Source: Taxillus chinensis
Lineage: Eukaryota > Streptophyta > Magnoliopsida > Santalales > Loranthaceae
Direction of reading: 5' to 3'
DNA: 64,000 bases
NCBI GenBank assembly: GCA_023512835.1
Contig: CM042087.1
Location: 21,209,260-21,273,259 of the forward strand
In this document: in pieces, positions 33,834 to 45,357 of the stretch
Numbering within the stretch: the first letter of the stretch is position 1
How the letters are laid out: every line of letters starts with the position of its first letter
The notes under the pieces: generated by a model
Told to the model about the DNA's origin: nothing
The model's database searches: none
Seen by the model: the letters and a program-made list of their open reading frames with translations, nothing else
Program-made: the position numbers and the translations under genes

Positions 33834-36170
33834 ATGGCAGAAGAAACAGAGAACAGACTCATGGGGTTGGAACAGTCACAACAAACCCTACGAGGGCAAA
33901 TGTCCGCAATAATGGAAATGCTTATGAAATTGATCAAGAAAGAGGAAGAATTCCGACCGGGGGAACTACCAATCACCATCAAGAGCAGGGACAAGAGGCT
34001 CGGTCACCACCCAACTTGGCTCCAAGCCAGGCACCCACATACCATCCTGCTATGGCACAACCTCCTACCCCAAATCAAACTCATTTCACTATGCCCGCAC
34101 CAGGAAATGTAATGGAAGCGGTGGGTTCCCCACTCCTCCTGGGAAAATATTGAGTCGCTCGCTCTACGCCGACTCGAGGAAAGACTGAAGGCCGTAGAAG
34201 GCATTGACAGCTATGGTATGACCAGCCCACAAGATTTATGCTTAGTCCCTGGAGTGGTGCTACCGCCAAAATTCAAAATGCCAGATTTTGAAAAGTTCAA
34301 CGGGACACGATGTCCGAGGACACATCTGGCCATGTATTGTCAAAAGATGGCCGCTTACGCTGGTGAAGACAAGCTCCTCATGCATTGTTTCCAGGAAAGC
34401 CTAACTGGGGCATCCCTTCGCTGGTATTTTCAACTGAATGGAAACCGTATTAGGACATGGAAGGAATTAGCTACTTCCTTCTTAGCACAGTACAAACATG
34501 TCACCGAGCTGGCCCTGGATCGACTGACCCTGCAGTCTATGGAGAAGGGATCCGAAGAGAATTTCAAAGATCATACACGAAGATGGAGAGAGGCAGCTGT
34601 GGAGGTCCAACCTCCCCTTACCGAAAGAGAACTCACTACTCTTTTTATCAACACACTAAAAGGTGTCTACTATGACAAGTTGATCGGTAACGTCTCCAAC
34701 AGCTTTGCAGACTTGGTCGCATCTGGTGAACGAGTAAAAAGTGGAATTAAAGGTGGAAAGCTAAAGGGGGATGCGGCTGAGGCATCAAAACGGTTTCAAC
34801 CACCAGCAAAGAAGGAAAATGAGAGCAACCTGGTATACCAAGCGCACCAGTCAATACAACCAACATTCTACCAAGCGCCAGGGTGCTACAGAGGGGCACC
34901 GGTAGGTGCTATCCGCACCCGCACCACCTCCCCAATTCATGCCATACCTGCCGCAAGGAGGGGTTCCATTTCCATATCCAATGACACCTAATCCGTTTCA
35001 ACCGAAAGCGCCATACCCAGAGCAACCAAGGCCAGCAAGTCAAGAAGGACCGGGAGCCTCATTCCAAGGACAGGGGCAACCAAGGGCCCAGACCCAGCAA
35101 GCAGGAGCGAATCAGGCTTCTCGCCGACCACGACAGGAGTTCGACCCGATCCCAATGACATATGCCGAATTATATCCCAAGCTTTTAGAAGCAAGGATGG
35201 TAACTCCTATACCCTTGGGAGAAATACCCCCGGCCTGGTATAAGCCAGATGCTAGATGTGAGTATCATGCAGGTGGAGCTGGACGTGATATCGAGAATTG
35301 TATAACATTCAAAAGGAAGGTTCAGGCATTAAAGGATGCAAAATGGCTGGATTTCTCCGCACTGTCTGGGACGCCGAATGTGAACAGCAATCCTCTCCCA
35401 GAACACTCTAATAATGTTGCTAATATCGAAAATGAAGCACGGCTGGAAAGGATCTCCCAAGTACAAATGGAGAAAACACATTTGTTTACTTCATTCAGGA
35501 ACATGGCTATATACTTGCTAAAGACATGCCAAGGGCAGGAAAAGGAATAGATGGGGAAAAACAATGCCCTTATCACAAGATGTCACGGGGACATGACATT
35601 GCAGAATGCAGTGAGTTTTCCGAGGTGGTGCAAAAACTCATGGACCAAAGGATGATAGAATTCTCAAGAGGAGGAATGGACAACCAAAGCCACATGATCC
35701 AAGAAGATCATTCACACAAATCACCATGGGTGCAAACACCCCTTGTCTTAACTGTTAAGGCTCTGGAGAACCCGTTACTGCCACATGGAATCAAGCCTCT
35801 CACTATCCATGCCTCAAGTCTCGTGCCAGACAAGGGGGAAAGGACCGAAATCCCACAACTACCGCATGGAATTGCACCCCTCACCATAGGTGTTCCTGCT
35901 CCTTTCCCCTATAAAACTGATAAAGCAGTCCCATGGAATTACAGTTGTGAAGTAGTCCAAGGAGGCACCGCTATAGTAGAAAAGAAGACCAGGAGCGGTC
36001 GGGCTTACGCCCCTGAGATAGTTGACAAAGCAAGGAAAGAAAAAGCTGTAGAACAAGACATTGAGCCTACACTGGAAGCAACAAAGAAGGGAACACCGAT
36101 CACTGAAGAAGAAACCACGAAATTTACGAAACTCATGAAGCGAGCGAGTATAATATTGTGGATCAATTAA
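33834..36170 (+). pseudogene. Element J gag
   Basis: Starts at ATG 33834 (MAEETENRLMGLEQSQQ, coiled coil). The capsid region at 34260-34700 has KFNGTRCPRTHLAMYCQKMAAY, LTGASLRWYF, and FKDHTRRWREAA, characteristic of Tat/Ogre Gag. A Pro/Gln-rich linker follows, then the Cys/His pattern CEYHAGGAGRDIENC (35259-35303), and CPYHKMSRGHDIAEC (35559-35603), which replace classical CCHC knuckles in this lineage. Frameshifts near 33970, 34150, 34900 and 35530 place successive parts in different frames. It would form the particle; broken here. Confidence 0.8.
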
Positions 36171-36916
36171 GTCGACAACCGGCTCGCATCTCCTTGCTCT
36201 CATTAATGATGGATTCCCAACCTCACCGGGAAGCACTGCTGAAGGTTCTAAGCCAAGCCTACGTTCCTCCAACCATCTCAGTCGCGAATGTGAATGGACT
36301 CACCAGTAACCTCATCCTGAATAACGTAATTAGCTTTGGAGATGACGAGCTACCCCAAGAAGGGAAAGGGCACATAAAAGCTCTGCACATTACGGTCAAA
36401 TGCAAGGAGCACACCATAACCCGTGTACTTATTGACAACGGCTCGGCCTTGAACATTATGCCCTTGCATATACTGCAGCAACTTCCAATTGACACATCCT
36501 ATATGCATCCCTGTACGATGAAGGTACGGGCATTCGATGGAGGAAAGCGTGACGTGGTGGGAACTCTGGATGTTCCACTCATGATTGGGCCAACTACTTT
36601 TACGGTGGAATTTCAGGTAATGGACATCACTCCATATTACAGCTGTTTGCTGGGAAGACCCTGGATCCACATGGCAGGGGCAGTGCCGTCCAGTCTCCAC
36701 CAAAAGATGAAGTTTGTAATGGGGGACCAGCTCATCTATATCTCTGGAGAGACAAGCTTCCTCGTCACCAAACCGGCATCAGTCCCTTATGTTGAAAGCA
36801 ACGAAGATGTGCCAGAATGCTCCTATCGGGCTTTTGAGATGGTAAATGTCGCCTCCGCCCCAGACCATCGTCTCTCGAAGGCAGCAAAAATGGTTGCAGC
36901 CACTATGATCAAATAG
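36171..36916 (+). pseudogene. Element J aspartic protease
   Basis: The open frame 36158-36916 holds the active-site motif VLIDNGSALNIMP (around 36427-36465, the DNGS variant common in Ogre elements) and ILLGRPW-type LLGRPWIHMAGAV. A frameshift near 36165 separates it from gag. Normally RT follows; here the frame ends at TAG 36914-36916 and LTR-derived sequence begins at once, so RT, RNase H and integrase have been deleted. Confidence 0.82.
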
Positions 36917-36918
36917 GG

Positions 36919-37205
36919 GTACATTGGATGTAATTGCTTTTCAACCTTTTTCCACTGCATTTTCCCTGTATTTCTTCCTATGTGTATGTGTAATATGTAA
37001 AGTGTAGTGAAAAAAAAAACAATAAAGGAAAAAAGAGAGAGAGCAAAGGGAAAGGATGAAGAAAAAGAAAACAAAAAAAAAGAGAGTGATTTTATTTTTG
37101 TGGATGTCACACTCACACACTCCACATCTATTTTGATATATGCATTTTTAATTTCAAAAAAAAAAAACACAAAAAAAAACAAATATGTTTTTTTAAAACG
37201 TTTTC
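36919..37205 (+). repeat. Misplaced J LTR fragment
   Basis: Nearly identical to 30598-30885 of the 5' LTR (TACATTTGATGTAATTGC ... AAAACGTTTTCAA). It sits out of order directly before the main 3' LTR segment and is joined to it through an A-run. Confidence 0.85.
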
Positions 37206-39828
37206 AAAAAAAAAAAAAGGGGGTTGACCGTTGACCTGCCGACACTGCGACCCGTTGACCTTCGAAGCCTCGAAGCCCCGAAGCTCGAAGCCCCGAAGCC
37301 TCGAAGCCTCGTAGCCCCGAAGCATCGAAGCCTCGACGCATCGGAGCCTCGAAGCTCGAAGCCCCGAAGCCTCGAAGCCCCGAAGCATCGATGCCTCGAA
37401 GCATCGGAGCCTCAGAGCCTCGAAGCCTCGCTGCCGACCCTTCGACCCTTGACCCTCGAAGCCTATAACCCTCCGACCTTCGACTCGCCCTTTCGACCTT
37501 CAACCCCTAACTCTCGAAGCCTCGAAGCCCCGATGCCGACACTCCGACCTTCGACCCTTCGACCCTTGACCCTGCGATGCCTTGACCTGCGAACCTTCGA
37601 ACCTTGACCTACGACCCACGGACCCTCGAAGCCTGTCAACCTCCGACCTTCGACCCTTCAACCCGTTGACCGTTGACCTTCGACCTGCCGACACTCCGAC
37701 CTTCGAACCTTGACCTGCAATACCAATAAGTTTTCGGCCCGTTGACCATTGACCTTCGACCTGCCGACACTTCGACCCGTTGACCGTTGACTTTTGCCCC
37801 ACTGAAATTCGACCCACTGAAGCTTCGACCCTGCCGACACTTCGACCCGGCCGACTCTTCGACCTTCCAACACTTCGAACCTCCGACCCTTTTTCGCCTT
37901 TGCTGATTTTTTTTCTCGCTGGCTTTTCGCGTCGGCTTTGTCTCACGGGTTTCCTTTTTTTTTTTCTCTCGTTGGTCGTTCACGAGACCCATCTTCTGCG
38001 CTGGCCACCTAATGAAGAATTAATTTTGCAACAACCCTGTCAGTCACATGTGCTAAAATACAAACTCAAAAGGGCAATCACGAGCCACCCTGTTTCCCGC
38101 ATAAGCTGTCTACCCGACAAAGCATCAAATTTGCAAATTAAAATACTGCATCAATAATGCAGCAATTAATGACAGTCCAGCCAAAGAAGTCTCGGCAGCC
38201 CTTTAAGATGCAGTCTTCAGTTCGATTGAAAAAAAAGAGGAGATTACACCGGAGACTCCCACGCACAAGAAAAATTCTTCTGCCCCAGCTTCATCCCTGC
38301 AAAAAAAAAAAAAGAGAAAGAAACAGACAGAGGGCAACAATTCATTAAAAAAACAAAAAAAAAGAAGAAACCCTCCATCATCCCAGTGCATAAAAAGAAA
38401 AGGAGAGGATAGCTTGTTTTCGTGGAAGAGAGCCATCAAAAAGGAAGGAGGAGGACCCAAAAAAAAACAGCAGAGAGAAAAAAGGAGAGCCATCATCGTG
38501 AGAGAGATCAACCGAGCCATCAAAAAAAAAAAACTGAGAGAGAGGGTGATTCATTGAAAAAAAAAGGGGAGAGAGGGGGATTGAAAAAACCTGGTTCGTG
38601 GAGAGAGATGGAAAGAGAGAAAGGGATACCAATCCGGTTCCAATCCCCTACTCCTCACGCTTACCCTCCTTATTTCCAGCCAGCAAGGATCTCAAACCCA
38701 GAAAATACATCTCTTCAAATACCAAAAAACCCCCCTCACAAACCTCGTTGTCAAATCTTGCTAGTTCTAAGCAGGTGGTGACCATCAGCATCAGTGGGAG
38801 CTCAAGCAGAAGATTCAAAGTCGGTTCAGCCCTTATCTTTTCACTCTTTTTTTTTTTCAGCTGATTTGTATCTATATTTGGTGTATTTGTTTTAGCATTC
38901 TTCTAATTTTCATTTTTTAGTTTATCTACATTTGATGTAATTGCTTTTCAACCTTTTTCCACTGCATTTTCCCTGTATTTCTTCCTATGTGTATGTGTAA
39001 TATGTAAAGTGTAGTGAAAAAAAAAACAACAAAGGAAAAAAGAGAGAGAGCAAAGGGAAAGGATGAATAAAAAGAAAAGAAAAAAAAGAGAGTGATTTTA
39101 TTTTTGTGGATGTCACACTCACACACTCCACATCTATTTTGATATATGCATTTTGAATTTCAAAAAAAAAAACACAAAAAAAAAACAAATATGTTTTTTT
39201 TAAAACGTTTTCAATAAATAATTTTCAAAATGTTTCCAAAAACAAAAAAAAAAAAAAAAAAATATAAAAGAAAGCAAAACCAAAACAAAACGTTTTTCAC
39301 AAAACATTAAAAAAAAAGTGTTTTCTAACCCAAAAAAAAAAACAAAAAAAACAAAAAAGGGAAAATAAAAAAAACCAGTTTTTAGGACTTAAATTTCCAA
39401 AAGAAAAACCAAAAACAAAACCATAGGATCTCATTCCCCACTTCAAACAAAAACCCAAAAAACTTTTAGGATTCCCTTTAGAAACCTAGGGTAAATCAAT
39501 CTTAACCATGACTTTAATAAATAACTTAGCTAAATAAAAATCATAGACTTTTTCGGGAATTTAACCCAGCTATGACAGTACAAATAAGATAAAACCTCCT
39601 CCTCCTAAATTAGATACCGAAAGGGCGCTGTAGGGGTGCTAATCCTTCCCTACACGTAACCAACTCCCGAACCCATCTCTGATAACGCAGACCACACACT
39701 TAAGACTACTCAAAGTAGGGGGTATCCAACTGTACCCCAAAAACAGTTGGTGGCGACTCTAAAATTTCTCACCATTGGTCTAGTTTGAGCTCCCCCCAAA
39801 AGGGCCCGGACGAAAACCAGTGATGACA
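37206..39828 (+). repeat. Element J 3' LTR, 5'-truncated
   Basis: Collinear with the 5' LTR from about 29066 to its end (GATGACA at 39822-39828); the first 500 bp are missing. Includes the minisatellite (37260-37430), TTGACC clusters and A-rich tracts. It contains an insertion relative to the 5' LTR around 38420-38600 (polypurine GAGAGA-rich). Confidence 0.88.
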
Positions 39829-39833
39829 ATCAG

Positions 39834-39863
39834 CATGATCCAAATTCTAGGCTTGATCCAACA
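39834..39863 (-). repeat. Copia A 5' LTR, outer end
   Basis: The last 30 bases of the A LTR, ending GATCCAACA, the reverse complement of the LTR start TGTTGGATC; separated from the rest by element J. Confidence 0.88.
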
Positions 39864-41337
39864 AGGATCCTCGATGATTTAATGCTCAAAGGATGACTGA
39901 GACTGTAGTATTTGAGAATCATAAAAAGCCTATTACTTAAAAAGAGCTACTACCTTTCACTAGAAAAGGCAAGGGGAAAAAGACAAAAGCTAGACAATAG
40001 ATTGACTGCCTATCTTAGGGGAGTCCTCACTATTCTCCCAGTTTGTGTCTCTGTTAAAGTAATAGCTGGAGATAAAATTGTATGATCATGTGATTCAAAA
40101 AAGAGATTGCGTTGAGCTCTGTCCTTATAAAAAGGCTCAAGAATAAGCGCTGAAAATTGGTGCTCTACAAAAGCAAAGAGACAACTCACGCAGACAGTTT
40201 GAATGATCAATCTTCAAACTCTACCTATACTGTGTTGTAAATTAGACAAGGATAGAGTGTGTGTTCTGATTCTCAATACGGCCATCTTGTCTCTCAAGTC
40301 ATCTATGCTGAACTGAAAATCATTGTTGGATCTGGGTTGTGGTAAGATTCGGTTGACCATGAGCTTACCAAACAGTGTAATTCTAGTTCCTGAATCAAAC
40401 TCACATGCTGATCCGAGAGTGAGAGTCTGAGGCCTCCGCTGAGTGAGTTTTGCTAAATATGTGAGGAGACTCATAATTCATGACTGGGTTGTTACAATTG
40501 ATAAATCATGGTTTACTGGTTGCTATGTTAACATCGTGATCATTCTCACGCACAAGATGTAGTGTGATGAAGTACTTAATCATTTCTAAGGTAAATGGAG
40601 AGTTGAATAGTAGTAATGCAGTAGGCATACATGTAAACCAGGTATTAGGGATGAAAGAAATCAAGTTCTGAATATGTAATTTCAATTCCACCAACAACAT
40701 TGTTCATCGTGAATATTATTATGTGAATTGTCATATGCTTTTCATGTGTGTTGTTGCGTGTTGAAAAAGTCCAGAGAAATCCACCGCTCGCTGAATTCGC
40801 AGTCGACCTCGAAGCAACTGCATCGAAGAACAGCGGGATCGAAGATTGCTGCTTCGAAGCTTTGAGGGTCGTAGCCTCGAAGCATCCAGCTTTGTAGAAG
40901 TTGCTGTCCAAAGGATCGAAGCGAGATGAAGTCTGTCATTCACTATTCAAGCCTCGTAGAAACATTAGCACGTCACTGTGCACTTAAAATGGAAGCTATA
41001 CCGACTTAAGTGGTGACGTGGACTCATTGCTTGAATATTCCAACGGGTGGATCCGGATGACAAAAAGGGCGGGTCAGAGAAAAGAACGCGGACCATGAAG
41101 ACGAACCGACAGAGTGAGTGACTTCTACGATACACTTCTCAACTCATATATAAGTCACTGATAGAGACGGAGCTCAAAGGTATGTTCGTCGTTTTCACAC
41201 TCGAACCCTAACCCTAGAACTCTCTCTCTCTCTCTTCGACTCTGTCTCTTTCTCTCTTTCTCTCTCCATTGACCACCTTCGAACCTTACAATCTCTCTCT
41301 ATGAGTGTCTCTTTCGCTCTCTCTCTCTACAAACTCA
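39864..41337 (+). other. Copia E region upstream of ORF2
   Basis: No supported coding sequence. Holds TCGAAG-rich words at 40795-40880, a TATA box, a CT-rich tract (41219-41330) and CCCTAACCCTAG (41206-41217). Short antisense open frames at 40214-40474 and 40506-40700 match nothing I know. Confidence 0.6.
41147..41153 (+). promoter_or_regulatory. TATA box upstream of Copia E ORF2
   Basis: TATATAA 185 bp before the ORF2 start, followed by CGAACCCTAACCCTAG and a long pyrimidine patch, which together look like a plant core promoter and 5' UTR internal to the element. Copia C has TATTTATAC 118 bp before its ORF2. Confidence 0.55.
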
Positions 41338-41634
41338 ATGGCAGGACCAAGCTCATCGATGGCCGACAACCTACGCAACATCGTCCCAGGATTCATCATA
41401 GACTGGGAGGCCATAGGCGACGCCAAAGTCAGCTGGCTGGACAAATTCAAAAATCGCCTCGATGAAACCGGTATTGTATCTGTCTGCTCAGGGATGCAAG
41501 ACTTGCTAATAGAAAATGTCGTGGAATTTTACGAAACCATGGTACTCTCTGGAGACGACCTTATGGGAGCTGTACACGGAGTGGAGATTCGTATCTCTAC
41601 CGAAACAATCCGAGATGCACTTCCTGTTAGATTA
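41338..41634 (+). pseudogene. Copia E ORF2, N-terminal part
   Basis: ATG 41338 (MAGPSSSMADN; an upstream in-frame ATG at 41305 adds a Ser-Leu stretch). About 99 codons: VPGFIIDWEAIGDAKVSWLD, LLIENVVEFYETM, EIRISTETIRDAL. These align with GHLVDW, LLISDVRTFYEHF and SIRITLQV of Copia C and with the matching part of B, so the domain is shared by the families. It is cut after TTCC at 41634 by Copia G; the protein resumes near 55212 after losing about 75-80 residues. Confidence 0.75.
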
Positions 41635-41649
41635 TTGAATGAAAAATTA

Positions 41650-41960
41650 AATAGGTTAATACCTTTTTATGGAAAGACACATCATTACCAAAAGATATGT
41701 CCATTAGGGTATTACCTTTTTATGTAAAGGTACATCTTTACTAATAGGCATGTCATTTGGAGCGTTATCTTTCATAAAAAGATACAACATTACCAATAGG
41801 TGTGTCCTTAAAGGATTATTTTTAAATGAATAGGCACACCTTTTACCAAGAAGTATATCCTTTAGGATGAAAAGCCATCAATGATAACTCTTAGGCATAC
41901 CTTTTACCAAGTAATCTATCCTTTAAGATGAAAAGTTATCAATGATAACTCTTAGGGTCA
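41650..41960 (+). repeat. Degenerate tandem repeats in the Copia G LTR
   Basis: Units of about 55-65 bp; the clearest pair is ACCTTTTACCAAG...ATCCTTTA(G/A)GATGAAAAG...ATCAATGATAACTCTTAGG at about 41840-41955, with older copies before it. Located before the TATA box, a usual place for LTR enhancer repeats. Confidence 0.75.
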
Positions 41961-41983
41961 TTGTCAAGGGTCATGTAGGAATC

Positions 41984-41991
41984 TATAAATA
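41984..41991 (+). promoter_or_regulatory. TATA box of the Copia G LTR
   Basis: TATAAATA after the repeat array, followed by a typical LTR R-region sequence. Confidence 0.65.
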
Positions 41992-42095
41992 GGCCATTCT
42001 ATCATTCATCAAATCAATCAATTCTTTCCCTTCCTCCAAGTTAGTACTATCCATATATACAAAGAGAGAAATATTGTCTTATGGTTCGCTGTAAT

Positions 42096-43798
42096 GTAAG
42101 GACCCGTACCTTGAGTTAGTCACAGTTTTGCCTTCTGAGTAGAGTTTTTCTAGATTTTGACCTAGTGAATGGACTCCAATGAATTCACGTGCAAAAGGAA
42201 AGATGCTTAGAATGATGTCCTCTATCTACCACAGAAGTTTCAGGCCAAATGGACGTGTATGTGAGGTGCACGTGAAATGGGTCCAATTCACGTGCAAGTG
42301 TGGTTGTCTTCTACATGATGCAAGGAGGCTAGGGGGTGAAGTTTGAGCGCATTTGGAGTGCATTTGGAGTTGCACGTGAATTGGGGAATTCACGTGCAAA
42401 TTGGCGTGCAGGATTATTTTGCATGGTTCCCTTGGTTTTGTCATTCTAATCATCTTTTCCCAAAGGACCATGTTGGAATTGTGACTATTTTGGTGTGTAT
42501 GGGTGTGGGAAGGTCATAGCTTGTTCCATCAAAACTACGTCGTTTTCATGCTGGGATTCACTTAATCAAAACTACGTCGTTTTGATGTTGTGTTGTCTAC
42601 ATAAGGAGGAGAAGCCCCTCTGTTTTAGGATTAGGGTTTGTTGCTCCACCAGCCGTCGCAGAGAGAGAGAGAGAGGGAAGGAGAGCTCCTGGTTGCTGCC
42701 GGGCGTCTTGCGTGGGTGGTCGGTGCTTCGTGGGTGGACGGCGTTCGACGTGGGATCGGGACATTGCTGTGTTGTCGCGTTTTACTTGAGGTAGGGGTTC
42801 TGTTCTTCCTAAACCCTCCTCTGTCCTAGGGTTCTAGGGCAGATTATGGGTTATATCTGTTATATATATATGTAATCCATATAGGTGTGATCTCCTATAT
42901 GGATGTTGGCCTTCAGTGGCATTTTGGTGTGATTCTGTGGATTACATGCTATATGTTTGATGAAAAGCCTGTGTGAATATAGCTGTGTGTATATGCCCAT
43001 TATGTGTTTGGTAATATGCCTGTGTGGCTGGACTTGTGATTTAGCGTATGTATGTATCTTTGGGTGTTTGCTCTATTGCCTGAATGGCTGGGATTGTGCA
43101 CTTGTGAACGGGTGCACACCAAGTGTTTGGTTTTATGCTTGGGTGACTGTGGTGTGTGTTGTGTGCATGATTGTGCTATCCGGCTGAAGAGGCGGTTAAA
43201 CTACTTTGCCGAGAGGCGGTTAAACCAGTGGCCTGAAGAGGCGGTTAAACTACTTTGCCTGAGAGGCGGTTAAATCAGTGGCCTGAAGAGGCGGTTAAAC
43301 TACTTGCTTGAGATGTGTTTTGTTAGCATGTGTGGCAGTGGAAGATTGTAATTGTTGATGTGGTTGTTATTATGTCTGTTGAAATTATTGTAACACGACA
43401 CTGCACTTGTACACAAGGCATGTAGATGCTAGGAGCATGGGATGGGTTGGGGAGACATGATCCCTACTGAGCTGTGGTTGCTCACCCCTCCTACTGTGTT
43501 TGTTTTCCAGGGACTTACAGGCGTTAGGTGGATACATCAAGGTGGAAGACCATAATTATTTTTACTCTCTTCCATTTATGTTTTGTTTTTCTTATGGGAA
43601 TTGATGTAACCCCAGTGCGGAAAGGATTTTGTTGTAATAAACTAGTTTGGATTGTTTTTAATGAACATTGCTTTCTTGAATGTTGTGGATGTTTAAAATG
43701 TGATATTCTTGGTTTGTATCCCAACCCCTTTGCCCTCCGTGTGGGTAAAAGGGGAGTCACGTACCGGTTTCCTCGGGTTGGAAATCCGGGGCGTGACA
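42096..43798 (+). repeat. Gypsy F 5' LTR
   Basis: 1703 bp. Contains a tandem array of GAGGCGGTTAAAC units (43185-43305), and the TATA position reads TACATAAGG (42598-42606) against TATATAAGG in the 3' LTR. Confidence 0.95.
43185..43305 (+). repeat. GAGGCGGTTAAAC tandem repeat in the F 5' LTR
   Basis: Five units of about 25-28 bp (GAGGCGGTTAAACTACTTTGCC and variants). The same array is at 53187-53310 in the 3' LTR. Confidence 0.85.
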
Positions 43799-43801
43799 AT
43801 A

Positions 43802-43813
43802 TGGTATCAGAGC
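43802..43813 (+). promoter_or_regulatory. Primer binding site of Gypsy F
   Basis: TGGTATCAGAGC three bases after the LTR end, initiator-Met tRNA type. Confidence 0.92.
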
Positions 43814-44206
43814 ATGGTCTAGTTGGCCTAGGGTAGTGGGCGGACCTGGTTATCCTAAGTCCTTTGGAGGAGCCTGGAGGGACATGCCTGATCAACATGG
43901 TCCTCTTTGAGCCTCCAAGGTGTACTTAGGGTAGTCCGATCTTGTGGTAGGATTTGCATGCATTGGCATTAGGGCACTAGTTGCATTTGCTGTGAATGTA
44001 TGCTAAGCTGTAGATAAAATCATATGATTAAGTGAAATGTGCGACTCTGATTTGTTTGGCAATGTGTACTGAACTGTGCAATGTGATTGATGCAATGTAT
44101 GTGTGTAATGTCATGTGATTGGGGAATTGATCAGTGGGGTAGAGGTAGTGACGCGATAGATTATAAAATTGTTTTGACGTTGTGCTTCTTACTTCGTGTA
44201 GTAAGA

Positions 44207-45357
44207 ATGCCGCCGAGGAGAGTGACACGTGCGTCTGGGGCAGTGGCTGATGAGTCATCTGCCCATGAGGGTCCGGGTGCGGGACCGTCCGTTGGAGGGC
44301 ATGCGTTGTTACTGGCACAGCTACAAGAAGGCATCCGGCTGGAGGTACGAGAGCTACGGGAGGGACTCCGGCAGGACGTTCGGGAGGAGGTGCGCCGTGA
44401 GATGGCAGCACAGCAGGTGGTGCCACCACCACCACCACCAGTAGGAGAGCTGCCTCGTGAGCGTGAGAGTTCGCTGGGTGGTGTACCGACTCGTGCAGAG
44501 GATGACGTGGTGACACGGTTCCGAAAGGAACAACCTTTGCGATTCAAGGGGGAAGGTGATCCTGTGGTAGCTGAGCAGTGGTTGAGGCAGATCGAGCATG
44601 TGTTCTCCTTTCTCCTGCCCCGGGAAGAGGACAAGGTGCGACTGGCAATTCGGCAGCTGGAGGGGGATGCTTTGGAGTGGTGGACGAGTGTCGCGGGGAG
44701 CCGTGCGGTGCAACTCATGCTTTGGGAGGAGTTCTTGCAACTCTTCCATGATGAGTTCTTCCCGGAATCAGTGAGATGGCAGAAGAGGGAAGAATTCGGC
44801 AGCTTGAAGCAGGGATCTAGGACGGTACCTGAGTATGAGCGGGAGTTCCGGAGCTTGAGTAGGTTTGCTCCTGAGACTGTGGCAAGGGAGGACCTGAAGG
44901 CCCACAAGTTCACTTTGGGCCTTAGGCCAGCCCTTAGGCAGAGGGTGGCAATTCTACGCTTGAGGACCTATGCTGAGGCTGTGGAGATGGCCCGTGTAGC
45001 CGAGAGAGAGCTGGATGATGGGAGGCAGGCCCATCAGGGTCGCCGATTGCGAGTGGGCCTGATCGAGATGCAGGGTCCAAGAGGCTCAAGACGGAGGAGA
45101 GGGATAACGAGTCCTTTCGCGATCGGGGTCAGACATCCGTGAACCCCGGGAGGTTCACCTTTGGCGGCGGAAGACAGGGGTGGTCCATATGGGAGTCTAC
45201 CTAGCACTGTCCTTCTTTGTGGAGAGCAGGGGTCACTTCAAAGGGGAGTGCCCCAAGAAGGACCGGAGATGCAACAACCTGCGGACGAGGGGGCCATTTG
45301 CGCCGGGTTTGCAGAGTGGCAACAGGGGAGCGGGGGGCATGGCATCCAGCGTGAGGA
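44207..45357 (+). pseudogene. Gypsy F gag
   Basis: ATG 44207 (MPPRRVTRASG). Capsid domain (Retrotrans_gag type): LRFKGEGDPVVAEQWLRQIEHVF-like stretch at 44535-44610, LEGDALEWW, WEEFLQLFHDEFFPESVR, KQGSRTVPEYEREFRSLSRFAP. The frame ends at 45142 after a shift near 45060. Downstream the zinc-knuckle region is only recognisable across two frames (GEQGS / GHFKGECPKKDRRC at 45210-45270), so at least one more indel. Would form the nucleocapsid; broken. Confidence 0.88.

Larger units (their letters stand above)
28570..39828 (+). mobile_element. Element J: Ogre/Tat-like Gypsy, pol deleted
   Basis: Inserted in the A LTR with the 5-bp duplication ATCAG at 28565-28569 and 39829-39833. Order: 5' LTR 28570-31503, Tat-type PBS, ORF1, gag, protease, then directly a rearranged 3' LTR. 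RT, RNase H and integrase are absent. LTR ends are TGTAGGACCC and GATGACA. The order ORF1 before gag is a hallmark of Ogre elements. Non-autonomous in its present form. Confidence 0.9.
6405..39863 (-). mobile_element. Copia A: Sirevirus-like LTR retrotransposon, minus strand, truncated and twice interrupted
   Basis: Reading on the minus strand, the order is 5' LTR (outer end 39863), PBS, gag, then PR and integrase up to the break at about 6405. RT, RNase H, ORF2 and the 3' LTR are missing and would lie left of the window. The 5' LTR is split by Copia B (10314-27761) and by the Ogre-like element J (28570-39828). Both breaks are proved by target-site duplications and by collinearity with the intact LTR of B. 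A and B are close relatives. A itself lies in the region upstream of ORF2 of Copia E. Confidence 0.88.

Noticed and set aside
40214..40700. Antisense open frames of 86 and 64 codons as possible host exons
   Set aside because: No recognised domain, no splice structure linking them, and they lie in the Copia E spacer.
41206..41217. Interstitial telomere repeat
   Set aside because: Only two CCCTAA units; better read as a telo-box-like promoter motif.
44161..44913. 250-codon antisense frame in Gypsy F gag
   Set aside because: Exact shadow of the gag frame on the opposite strand.
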